Source of the DNA: Gadus chalcogrammus
Taxonomy: Eukaryota; Chordata; Actinopteri; Gadiformes; Gadidae
DNA: 64,000 nt
Assembly: GCF_026213295.1 (NCBI RefSeq)
Contig: NC_079417.1
Span: 1,533,154-1,597,153 of the forward strand
Direction of reading: 5' to 3'
Below are positions 21,258-39,420 of the stretch, piece after piece. A model generated the notes under the pieces. The model searched no databases, was not told the DNA's origin, and saw nothing but the letters and a program-made list of their open reading frames with translations. Position 1 is the first letter of the stretch. Each line of letters starts with the position of its first letter. The position numbers and the translations under genes are program-made.

Positions 21258-23650
21258 CCTGATGAATCTCAGCCCTTTATGGTAATTCCATTAAAGAACA
21301 AAACGGACAATAATTAAACCAGCAACACCCTGGACTACCTCATGTGTTGTTCTGTGGTTAGATCCTGTGTGAGAGCAAGGGAACAAACGCAGAGGTTATA
21401 GAGACAGGTCTGAGAAAGTCACCTAACCTGTTTGCACCAATGAAGGCCGACTTCAGTGGCCATGAGTTTTGCAAGATCCTTTACTCAACACCGCACCCTT
21501 ACAAACTAATTACACAACGGTTTGAAATCCAGTGTGCCATCTGAAAGATAATAGTTATTCACTGGGCAATGTGTCCCTATTGATTATGCTAGGAACTAAA
21601 TGGTTAGGGCGATGAGGAACGTGGTTTGTAACAGTCAAAGGTATTCAGGAAGTGTGACAGCCCACATAGTTTTGCAAACAGGTCTGCCTATTGTTGCCCA
21701 CACACAGCTGCTTTTGAATGTGTTTTTTCTCAATATCTTTCCTCCATAAAGAAGGAAAGATTGAGAGCCGTACACTGAACAGAGATGTCAAGGAAATCCG
21801 AAATGTATCGCCTCTAGATGGCAAAAGTCCCCGCCTCAACCCGGGCGGTGTGCATCTCATTTTGTATCGGTGCATAATCTGAAACTGCAGCAGACTGATG
21901 TGAGAAACCAACAAAACACAGTCAGAAGGCTCACCATCTGGCATGGGGACCGACCATGTGACCGACCATGTGACCCACACCAGCCTGCTGGGTGTGTTTG
22001 TGGGGGGGGGGGGGGGGGGGGGGGGCCAGGGGGGCCCCCTTCATTCAGTGAAAGGGATATATTTATATATATATTTATATCATAACTTTATCCAAGACAC
22101 AGGAAGGTCCATAAAGACAGCACAGTACATAAATCAAAAAAAAAGAAGAATATAAAACAATGCAAAACATTTAAGAAAGTTGCAAATGAGGCATTACCAA
22201 TTATAATACAAACACATTTAAAACACTTACAAGCTTTGGGTCCAATGTAAGAGTAGCTAGTAGCTAGTGTCACTCTGAGAAACTATTGTATAACCACATT
22301 CATTTGGGCTTGTTATGCAGCGAGTGCTGCATGTGTTTATTTAGTTGAATGGTGAATACCTGTATGTGTGCAACTATTTGTAATTGCATACCCCTTGGTG
22401 TTTGAATAGTTTCCGTCCTTATACCCTAGCAGTGTGGAGGACGCTGCACACTAACCCCAGCGGGCTGAGGGAACACCATGCGCTGTTGTGTCTTGAAAAG
22501 TGTTTATTGAGTGAATTACTATTTCCTTTAATACCTTCATCCTTGCTTGCAGATGAATTTGATAAAGGTCCATGTATGTTTCCATTGCAATACACCGACA
22601 GATATCCGTGTTTAGTTCAGCATGTGAACGACCATGCCCAACGGTCTTGGGGGTCACGGGTTGCTCTGCTGTGTTTTAAGAAACCTTCTTTAAAGACACT
22701 TTAGGATATCTGCTAAGTATTGGCATTCTGAAATTGAATGAAACGTTGACTTTGCTTTTCAGATGATGAGCCGGTTGTGCCAGTGTTCCCTGATCAACAC
22801 ATAGCATAGCACAGCATCATCAGCCATTTCTGGGACCACGAATCACAAAGATTAACAAAATGATAATGAAAAAATCAGGGATGTCAAGATTTTTAATACC
22901 ATGCATATTCATAATAAAATGGTATAGAATAAAATACATCTCATATTCATAATTATATTACATTATATAGGCTTCTTATGATTATTAGAATTATCTAAAA
23001 AATAAGTATGGCAATGGGCCATTCGTTTATTGCTGGCATTGTTTAAATGGAAACTATTGTGCAATAAGTGCTTTACTTCTCTCTGTCCTTTACTTACTTC
23101 CTCAAAAAAAAAGATGGAAGCAAGGTAGGCTACATTGCCCCATCAAACTAATGGTTAACGGTCAAAAGCTAAATATTGCTTGCATTTTTATTTATTGTAA
23201 CATGTTAAGTTAACTAACGGTATGGAACACTGCAAGCAGAACTCTGTGACCAAAGACCTCCGCAACTCCCGCCCCCCCACCCCCACGCTTCTAGGGGGCG
23301 GTGGAGAGACACCGTTGGTACATAAGTTTCCACATCTCCTTTCTTGTTCATGTAACCCCGAGCAGAATTAATGCCTTTTTAAAATGATACATTGAAGCCC
23401 AACCGGCTGCCACTACCAGCTGAACATCGGTTTACTTTGTCGAAAGCAACTCAAACGTAATAATAATTGGGGGCTATATGCATAAAAGTAGTGGATCTAC
23501 TCCAAATATTGTTTGACAATATGGTTCTGGTGACCAAGGAAATGGTAGACTACGAGCAATATTTGATTTAATAAAAAATTCAAAATTAATTGAATCATAA
23601 TAAAATATTATTACATAAACGTGCTTTCATCAAGGCAGATGGGATGCATC
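21258..23650. other. Divergent intergenic region, lectin gene to rxrb
   Basis: No gene is visible. A 24-base G-run stands at 22002-22025. GACCGACCATGTGACCGACC at 21950-21970 is a short direct repeat. The rest is AT-rich with no recognisable ORF. Confidence 0.5.
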
Positions 23651-23689
23651 CGATTGCATAGCCTGCGCATGCGCACTCTGGACCGGAGC

Positions 23690-23917
23690 CGGACGGAGCA
23701 GTGACAGCACAGTCCCGGGAGACATGTTGGCTCTAAGGACACTGGCGGAGAGCCAACATGGCCGCCTTTCAGTGTGTCAACAACAACAGCGTCAAGTTGA
23801 AGTGAGCTGGGATTGAATATCGGCCTTTGGCTCTGTCTCCGCGGCCACAGTCTCCGGACCACCAGAAAATAAAATGATTCGCAGTAGGGTTCCCGCGATG
23901 TGTTGAACGTTAACCGG
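23690..23917 (+). promoter_or_regulatory. rxrb: Putative rxrb promoter and noncoding first exon
   Basis: The base composition changes to GC-rich, CpG-containing sequence from about 23640 to 24350. A good donor, CCGG|gtaagc, follows 23917, and another, CTCTG|gtgagc, lies near 24222. A coding first exon is not apparent. I infer a 5' UTR exon here spliced to 27377. The downstream GCTAATAGCATTAGC repeats (24240-24290) are palindromic. No TATA box is evident. Confidence 0.45.
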
Positions 23918-26377
23918 GTAAGCTGCACGCATTTTAAACGATCGCGCTATCCTCCAGCTAATGCTAAGCTAACTGTTAGCAGGACGGACCGAATCGGAGG
24001 AGTACTCGTTCAGCTAGCAGTGCGTTAGCTAGCGGGTTAGCTTTTGAGATAATGTTCGGAATTCCCCGAAGTTGAGACCGTCGATCCCCGGTGTTCGGGA
24101 TTTCTAAAAGGCAAGTTCGTCTAAAAAGCAATAAGAACCGGATTTGTGTTCTGAACCGGTCCACTTCTACGGCGACATCGAGTAACGCTCAGCCCGGGAT
24201 GCTAATCCCGCAGATCTCCTCTGGTGAGCGGTAGCTCGCTGCTAATAGCATTAGCATATTGCTAATAGCATTAGCTTATTGCTTATAGCGTTATCAGCTA
24301 AACCAGCGAACACTCCGTGAGTAAGTGTTGATTGCATGTTAGAGGGATATAGATGGGGTGCACCGGCGGGCTACTGTGAAGTGGTGATGCTCATGTGTGT
24401 GTGATATGAACACATGAATGTATCACAGGATGTATTCATGTACGCAGACCGCGACCATATGCCAACCGTGTCGCACGTCGACATTTGGACAATATGAACA
24501 GATATCAAACATGGTCGTTCACAAACTCCTCCATTCCGTCGTGTCAGCTGTCTGGGACCACGGAGGATTATAGATTATAGATATCGGACCGCAGGAGGAA
24601 GTTTGGCCTCAACGCCAGATCAGATTCCTCCGTCCTCAGATCTGCCAGCTCGCATTAAACCAGAAGCAGTTCGCACCAGAGCCTCCATGGGAGCTGATTG
24701 CGTTCAATAGATCACACAGTTTATCTGGATGGTTCCTGTGTGTTGTTGTGTAAAGAAGAAGAAGGTGGTGTAAAGGGGGGAGGTGGTGTAGAGGAGGAGT
24801 TGGTGATCAAAGTGGTAATCTAGGGGTTCATCCGATTGAAAGTACCGTCTGCTAAAGGGGGGGCACTGGGCTAAACCACAACGTTCATACTGAGATTTCC
24901 CTCTTAACAGTGTGAAATTATGTTGGCTGCACATCCCGTTTGAATGTTAAATTATAATATTATGTATTGAAGCAATTATTACGCACACATTCTGGTTACG
25001 GCTTTAACATAGAGCTGCGATCTATCCACCAGGCCAACTGGACGGACTTGTAACGTTAAGCTAATGATTTGCAGGATGTTTGTAATGTCATCTGTTCAGG
25101 TGCCATCTGTTTTGGCCTCTTTAAATCTAGGAAATTATGCGTCCTCCCTCTTCCCCTTTCAGGTCGAGCCTTTACCTTCACAAAAGTATCTAATGTAATC
25201 ACTCTGTATGATCTACCCAATGGGTAACAGAAGGCCTTAGTTACCCTACAGACGCAGCCAAATTGAAAAATATGTTCAATATGATCTATTACAGCCCATG
25301 GCGTCACAATTTGGATTGACGTTTACACACACGGAAAATGGAACCCAGTGTGTTCATTTTAAACTAGGGTTGCACCCCTACACAGTAAATGTAGGTATCT
25401 GCACATTTTAAACACCAGTCCAATTAATGAATCCAATTATAGGCGTACCGTAACAACATTATACATTGGTCATAACTACTTTAATGGTGCCTTTTCTAAA
25501 TTACAAAATAATATATAATTGATCGTTATAAATAGATGAGCTACATTATAGGTTAATAAAGATACAGCTAAAAGTTCAAAGCCAAATAATACAAACAATG
25601 TTTAGGAAATGCTTACATATTTGTGTATACTACCACTAACAAAACAAGTCTGGGATTACTTGCATCCTATTATTAATACGTAAATACTAAATATATAGCA
25701 GCTACAAATACTGAAATGGCATTTTGAGTCCATTGCTTTTTCCCCCTAAAGTAATAATAGATCTCAACTTGGTGCCATTTACTGTTCCCAGCAGTACACA
25801 GGCCTACGGTAATGCTCATGAAGACATCCACATGTTTTATAGCCAACCAACGCGCCTCTAACCAAAACAAGGCACAACAGAGCGGGGGAACTGCTCCCGA
25901 CCTTTTGGACGAGTTGTGCTAGGATTGGAGGCCAGTCGACGACTGGGCGTAGCCTTAGGCTCCGTAGAGGAACGGGATTACATCGTTACCTGGGAGGTCA
26001 GGTTAGCTCAGCCGTCTTAATCGCCGCGTGGTGTATGTTAACAGACAAAGTACTTTGATGCTTGTGCTCCTCCCTAGGTCTTTCAACAATTTTATTTACA
26101 GGGTCTAAATTATGAATATTTTAATTCGCAACCTAAATTGTTGGTGTCTTCTTCAAGGGAGTGTATGGAAAAGAGATGAGACTCGTGCGTGTTTTTGTTG
26201 CTTTGATAAACCTATTAGTTACTACATCAAATCCTGTTGATGCATATTGGCATCAACAATGTTGCATATCCAATGTTATATATGCCATGTAATCAGCGAT
26301 ATATAATGATGTCATATTGGTGTATGTTACATTTGTAAACATAGTGGGGTTGACACTCTTGATATGCTAAGCTAATG

Positions 26378-27372
26378 CTCTCTCCTCCTCTTGTCTCTCC
26401 TCCTCGTCTACCCCCCCTCTTGCCTCTCCACCTGGTCTCTCCTCCTTGTCTCGCCTCGTCCTGGTCTCTGGTCTCTCCTCTCTCCCCCTCCTCTTGCCTC
26501 TCCACTGGGTCTCTCCTCTTCTTGCCTCTCCTCCTGGTCTCTCCTCTTGCTCCTTGTCTCTCCTCCTTGTCTCTCTTGCTCCTTGTCTCTCCTCCTCTTG
26601 CCTCTCCTCCTTGTCTCTCCTCCTCCTTGTCTCTCTTCCTCCTGGTCTCTCTTGCTCCGTGTCTCTCCTCCTCTTGCCTCTCCTCCTTGTCTCTCCTCCT
26701 CTTGCCTCTCCTTGTCTCTCCTCCTCCTTGTCTCTCTTCCTCCTGGTCTCTCTTGCTCCGTGTCTCTCCTCCTCTTGCCTCTCCTCCTTGTCTCTCCTCC
26801 TCCTTGTCTCTCTTCCTCCTGGTCTCTCCTCTTGCTCCTTGTCTCTCCTCCTCTTGCCTCTCCTCCTTGTCTCTCCTCCTCTTGCCTCTCCTCCTTGTCT
26901 CTCCTCCTCTTGCCTCTCCTCCTTGTCTCTCCTCCTCTTGCCTCTCCTCCGTGTCTCTCCTCCTCTTGCCTCTCCTCCTTGTCTCTCTTCCTCCTGGTCT
27001 CTCTTGCTCCGTGTCTCTCCTCCTCTTGCCTCTCCTCCTTGTCTCTCCTCCTCCTTGTCTCTCTTCCTCCTGGTCTCTCCTCTTGCTCCTTGTCTCTCCT
27101 CCTCTTGCCTCTCCTCCTTGTCTCTCCTCCTCTTGCCTCTCCTCCTTGTCTCTCCTCCTCTTGCCTCTCCTCCGTGTCTCTCCTCCTCTTGCCTCTCCTC
27201 CTTGTCTCTCTTCCTCCTGGTCTCTCTTGCTCCGTGTCTCTCCTCCTCTTGCCTCTCCTCCTTGTCTCTCCTCCTCTTGTCTCTCCTCCTCTTGCCTCTC
27301 CTCCGTGTCTCCTCCTCCTTGTCTCTCTTCCTCCTTGTCTCTCCTCCTCTCCTCTCTCCTCCTCTTTTCTCC
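26378..27372. repeat. Pyrimidine-rich minisatellite before the first rxrb coding exon
   Basis: Nearly 1 kb of CTCCTCCTCTTGCCTCTCC-type units runs directly into the acceptor ccccag at 27376. Frames on both strands stay open because of the repeat; none is a gene. On the rxrb strand it is an extremely long polypyrimidine tract. Confidence 0.95.
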
Positions 27373-27376
27373 CCAG

Positions 27377-33275
<5,899 letters not shown>

Positions 33276-33716
33276 GAGGGAGGAGCTTCAGACGGGCTTT
33301 TGGGTGGAGCTGGAGTGGGACTGCACTTTTATTCTTTTTTTGTTTTGTGGATTTAACAATTTGTCTCACTGCTGTCTGTGTCGGCCTATTTGAGCGCCTC
33401 GCAGACGAGCTTTCTAGACCAAACGATCTATGAGCTGGTGTGGGGAACACCAGCGTACCGTACATTAAAGTACTGCTCATATTAGGACATCGTCAGTACT
33501 GGTGCTATATATTGAAAAAAAAAAAAGATTTCAGAAGTAATTGATGTAAAATGTCTTTTTTTAAATTGAAAAGATTTGTTCCTTTACCGGAGCTAAAATG
33601 TTGGTATCCATTTTTATAACTATGCTTTTTAGAATCCCCAAATGATAAGCTTCAGTTTTTAATTCCATGGTCTTCAAAACCTGTTTTTAAAAGAAAGGTT
33701 GAGATCATGGGTATGC

Positions 33717-33722
33717 AATAAA
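33717..33722 (+). terminator. Poly(A) signal of rxrb
   Basis: AATAAA, 442 bases past the stop codon. Further AATAAA hexamers at 34903 and 35050 could serve longer 3' UTR forms. Confidence 0.6.
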
Positions 33723-33739
33723 GATGTAGTTTTCCCCCT

Positions 33740-36700
33740 TTTTCACAATTTGTAATTCAAATCAGAACTTGAGTGGGAGGGGGGAGGGGGGGGGGTAATT
33801 TTTCCTGTCTAATCTCAGTAAAGTACTGACCTTACTGTACCAAACACTCTGTGTACTGTGTCTAAACATAGCGCCTCGTGGATTTGATTCTGAGATAAGA
33901 AACGCGTAACATCGTGGCAGTAAACCTTGGGTCCACACGGAAGGAGGCCAGGCTAGTGTGGAGCTAGCTTTGTTCACTAGGGTTCCTTTTTTGTTGTTTT
34001 TTGCGCTTTTTTGTAAATCTAATCACTTTGCAGTTAATGCATAGACTGCACTGCACACTTGCTATATGCTATTTTTAAAACATACTATTTTCGAATGATT
34101 GGCCAAAAAAATGGTCAGGTTTTGTACTTGGTGCTATTCCAGATTCACTCATTCGGTGAGGCCATTCACTCAACGACAAACATAAATTATGCAAGAAATT
34201 AAATTCCCTCAAATTTCTAATTGAGCAGTTGAACCCGAACCCTGCATCACGCATCCCTCCAGTCCGCCTTCAGGGGTTTTACTAAGTAAATCATCGTCTG
34301 GTGGAAAGGGAAAATTCAATTTGTAATTTATATACAATTATATGGTACTGTGCAAAGATTGTTCAGGGAAAAAATGCTCTATATGAATAGATTTGGATAA
34401 TGTGGTCAGGAGATACAAATTGTTATTATTGATATTTTCCCTGGTTTAGATTCCAACTATTATTACGCAGAATGTGTCTTAGGTTGCACTGGATTTTCTA
34501 AGACACGTTCAACATTGCAATTTCTGTTTGGCTTTTTCCTTTTTTATTTTGGTGCTCTTTAGTTCTATTTCCCTCCCCTCAGAGTTATTAGTTAATGTCT
34601 TCTTCATCTTGCTGTCTTGTGCATTGTTTATTAAAAGGCAAAAACCCAAATCACAACTACAGATCCATAGATCTCCACCACCACCATACTTCTGTATGAT
34701 TGACTGTCTGTGAAGCTCAGATCAAGTGGATTATTGTCATTGGCTTCTGTACATGCTCGATTGGCGTTTGATCTCCTCGATCGGCAGATGTTTGATCGGA
34801 TCGATCGGCAGACGTCAGATCGTCTTGATCGGCAGACGTTAGGCCGGACCGATCAGAAGCATTAGATCGGTTTCTTGCAGCATGGGGTTGTTTGGGTTCC
34901 AAAATAAAAACAAAAGGCAGATCTGTCTGTTCCCGGACTCTTTTTCTTTCCTGTTTTTAATTGAATTAATGTGTTATTGAATGCTTGTTTGTTTTTTCTT
35001 GTACATTTTTCTCTCTGCCCTAAAAAAACGAATCTTTCCAATCCACTAGCAAATAAAAAGCCAGATGACTGGGGTCTGTCTGGCTTTCCAAATGCATCTC
35101 TGAGGCGATTCATGTCAAAAGGAAGGACTGATGTATTTCCTGTACAGGTCAGCCAGAGCGGCACCCTTCTTGAATTGAGACGTCCGCTACTTCACCGGTC
35201 ACACACAAGGTTCCTATCGCCCATACACATGGTTGGGGAAGGGGAAGGGACCGGTCTGCTGTGTGCGCAACAGTGGCACCGTAAGGAGAGCGCTATGAGA
35301 CATTTAAAAAGGTCTTGTGAGAACGGCAGGTAGGCAGAAAGGCAATGGAAACACGTCTTTAGGTCAGCCTCTTTATTGTAATCGTTACAATTGTGTTTTG
35401 GATGCGAGGTGAGCGAGCGCTGAGTTGCCCTCGTGTCCCTGGTGGTGTATGGGCTCCGTGATGCTAGGGCTAATACACACGCAGGACCTAGGGCCGCATG
35501 GAGGGCAAATCAAAGGCTTCCGGAGAATACCACCGGAGAAACTGTCTGACCACTGCATTCGTCAACTTTCAAGTTTGCACAGTTTAAACACAAAGAAACA
35601 AGACAGACAAAACAAAACCTCTGAGATTCAGACCTCCCCTTGCGTAGCAGGAGGTCCCACATCTTATAGAAACCATGCAGGGCTTGGTTTAGCTTAAATA
35701 ACGCATTTATTAGAATAATACTGCTTTTGACTATAATACACTATTCTACACAAGGAGCCACACATGGAAGATGAACAGGAACGTTTACATCATTTTACAG
35801 CAATCCTTTACATGGTTGTCTTCCTGTCGTCTGCCATTTGACCCAACTAGTAAAATGGGAGAAAAGGTCGTACACTTCTGACAGAGGTCCCATGCTACAA
35901 AAATCTCTTTAAGGTGCTCGAAATCTTCCAGTCATTTCTGAAGAACTATGAAATGAAGATGTGCGGCTTAGTCAATATAATGGATCATTCTGAATGCCTA
36001 TCGATTAGTGACCTGTTTGAACAATATGAGAACTTCACGCAACAGTAAAAACAGCATCGCCAAGGGCTGTCTACATTTACAGCACAATCTTGGCGTTTCC
36101 AGGTTTATTTGATTATTTGTAAGCATTTTGCCTCCCTGTTTCATGTGTCTAAAAATATTTTGGCTCTTGGTTGTGTGCTTTTTATAACAATGATATTTGA
36201 AAGAACAGTTGATCCGTTTCATAAAAGTAATTCATAAAGTATAATATGGAGACAAAATATGAATCTACTGTGGAGAGAAACGAGAATGATCCATACAGTA
36301 AGGCAACTGAAAAGAGCTGATCTGCTGACCCCTACATCAGCAGAGAGTTTAAAGCTATTGACCTATAGTGAACTGGTTCATCTGTGACAAATTAAGTCCA
36401 GGTAGTTGGGGTAAATAGATTTGGGCTCTTGATTGGACGACTCCAGCTTGTGAGGTCAACACTCACCATCCACCTGTTTGCTTTACTAACATTTTCTTGG
36501 TTCCGTATCCCTGAAAATGTTTAAATAAATAAGTGGTTGAAAGGCACTGTTAAATCTGTAGCTCGTCTTAAATAACAGTCTAACACACTGGAAATCTTTA
36601 CTGGAAAATGTTAGATTGTGTCTGTAATTGATAAGTTAATTATTTTTAAAGCGGGTCTTGATAAACTGATGATGTAGCAAAACTTCAATTAGGGACAATA

Positions 36701-37312
36701 GTTTTTTTTCTATCTATAAACTTGTGGAATTGTTAGTGCTTTCTGTTTGTATTTATTACTATAAATTCTAGTAAGTCAAAGTTATTTTTAACCTTGCTAG
36801 ACTTCCACATGTCCGGGTGTTCCCGCTGCGACATCATGGACACATGTTGACCACACCTGGAATGCCTTCGGAGGGAACTCCTGTCCTATCGCTGCCTCAT
36901 ACTGGATGCCCAAATTGGGTTCATATTGGATGCCCAAATTTGGTTTCATACTGGATGCCCATATTTGGACATCTGAACAGATCCCCAACACTCCCTCGAT
37001 CCAGTGACTTCCTCCAGTGCAACTCATCCTCCCCGGAGTGCCTTCTCTATCAGGACCTGAGAGGAGAATCAGTCTGCCTCCCATGACACGAACAGAACCA
37101 GGGTGATGTGGAGCACTGTCCAGTCGGCAGACAGGGGACATCATTAAAGATCTGATCATTAGATATCAAATCATTAAAGGTCAGATCATTGGAGATCAAA
37201 TCATTGGAGATGGGCTTTTAGTGCCTAGTGGACTGAAGGGGGTTGGATGAGTGCAAGTAAGGGCCAATCAGAGCGTCTGCGTGCCTCGGTGTCCAATAGG
37301 AAGCTGTTCTCC
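33740..37312. other. 3' UTR / intergenic region between rxrb and fhod3
   Basis: AT-rich sequence with no convincing exon. Notable pieces are a G-rich stretch at 33777-33795, a GATCGG-rich repeat (ATCGGCAGACGTTAGATCG type) at 34757-34868, and a CCAAATTGGGTTCATA-type triplet repeat at 36907-36965. The genes on either side converge here. Confidence 0.5.
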
Positions 37313-39223
37313 TCACACCTGCATCTCCTCCCCAGCTGATAGGCCGAGGGCGTTGGCCTCCTCAGCCGTCAGCCCGTTCTTCAGGGTCCTCCTCACTGAG
37401 ACCACAGGAGAGGGGAGAGAGACCGTCAGGGCAGCAGTATGGACCATGGCAAGTCTTCCGAATAGGTTTTTAGATTCAGAATTATTAAAACGTCTAAGCT
37501 CAAACTTTGCCTTTATTCACAATTTATCCATTAACTCACACTCAATAAAATGTGTGTGATTAATCTCCCCTGATTTCGACGTCAACTCCCCTGATTGTGC
37601 CTTAAACTCCCCTGATTGTGCCTTAAACTCCCCTGATCTTGGCCTAAACTCCCGATCTTGGCCTAAACTCCCCTGATTCTGCCATAAACTCCAATGATTC
37701 TGCCTGAAACTCCCTGATTTTGGCCTAAACCCCCTGATTGTGGCATCAACTCCCCTGATTGTGGCATCAACTCCCCTGATTGGGCCTCAACTCCCCTGAT
37801 TGTGCCTTAACTCCCCTGATTTTGGCCTAAACTCCCCTGATTCTGCCATAAACTCCAATGATTCTGCCTTAAACTCCCCTAATTTTGGTCTTAACCCCCC
37901 TGATTTTGGCCTAAACTCCCCAAATTGTGCCTTAAACTCCCCTAATTTTGGCCTTAAACCCCCTGATTTTGGCCTACACTCACGTGACTTGCGGTTGGGC
38001 CGGCTCCGCCTCCTTTCGCGGGGGGCCGTGCGCGGGCCGGGCACCTGGGTGACCGAGCGCACGATCCGGTCCATGATCTCGTCGGCCGTGTCGTCGGTGC
38101 CGTTGACCGGGTCTTCGCTGGCCGAATCCCACAGAGGAACGCGCCCTGTGGGTCAGAACCCATCAGTACGTCCTCTCATCTTACTGTTCAATGTCATTCA
38201 TGGAGGAGAGCTCAGCGTGTTGCCCAGGGATTACCCACACGGACCGAGCATCGGGGATCAGACCCAGAGCCCTCCGGCTCCAGGGCCACATCTCAACCAC
38301 GACACCTCGACCCGGGCCGATGGGGTCCAGTAGGGCCGGGTGTCAAGGTCAATGCTGCTGACCTCTGGTGCTGTAGTGTCCTTACGTGGGGTCGTAGGGT
38401 CATGGGGTTGTGTGTAAAGGTCACTGACCTCTGGTGCTGTAGTGTCCTATCGTAGGGTCATGGGGTCATGCCTAAAGGTCACTGACCTCTGGTGCTGTAG
38501 GCCGTGGTGCTGTAGGGTCCTAACGTGGGGCCGTAGGGTCGGGTGTAAAGGTCAATGCTGCTGACCTCTGGTGCTGTAGTGTCCTAACGTGGGGTCAAAG
38601 GGTCGTGGGGTCATAGGGTCGTGTCTAAAGGTCGCTGACCTCTGGTGCTGCAGGCCCGGGTTCGTCCTCTCAGCCCCGGGACGGCCGAGCCCCCGCCCTC
38701 GCCGCCGGCCCCCCCGCCGCTCCTCAGGACGGCCTTCATGTTCTCGTGCTCGGCCTCGTCCTGGGCGCTGCGGAGGCCCTCCAGCGGGCCCTCGGACCCC
38801 GCCCCGCTGAACTTGCCGCTCTGGAGGGAGGGGGGCATCAGGGGGGGGGGGGGTTAGACACGAGCAGAGCGGGACGGACAGCAGGACACTCAGACGGAGA
38901 CACGAGACGCTACAGGCTGGTTAGTGAGGATGGACAACAACGGAACACACCAGTGTGTGTGATGCACAATACGCGGTGTGTGTGTGTGTGATACACGCGT
39001 CCACTAATACATGGTGTGTGTGTGTGTGATACACGCGTACTGTACACTAATATGTGGTGTGGTTGTGTGTGCTTGCTACACCCCGGTGGTTCCTGGTGTG
39101 GTCGGGGCGTGGCCGCCCGCACCCTGTGTGTTGTGATTCATGACAGAAAGCCGTCTGCACCCGCAGTGCACGCCTTACAAAACCACCGCTCCCACAGCAA
39201 CAGTTCCTCATTGTCAAGAGGCG

Positions 39224-39254
<31 letters not shown>

Positions 39255-39338
39255 ACAAACAAAGGCACACACATACACAGGCATTGACACACACCCAGTC
39301 CCAGAGGCACACACGGGCGCACACACAAAAACGCACGT

Positions 39339-39420
<82 letters not shown>

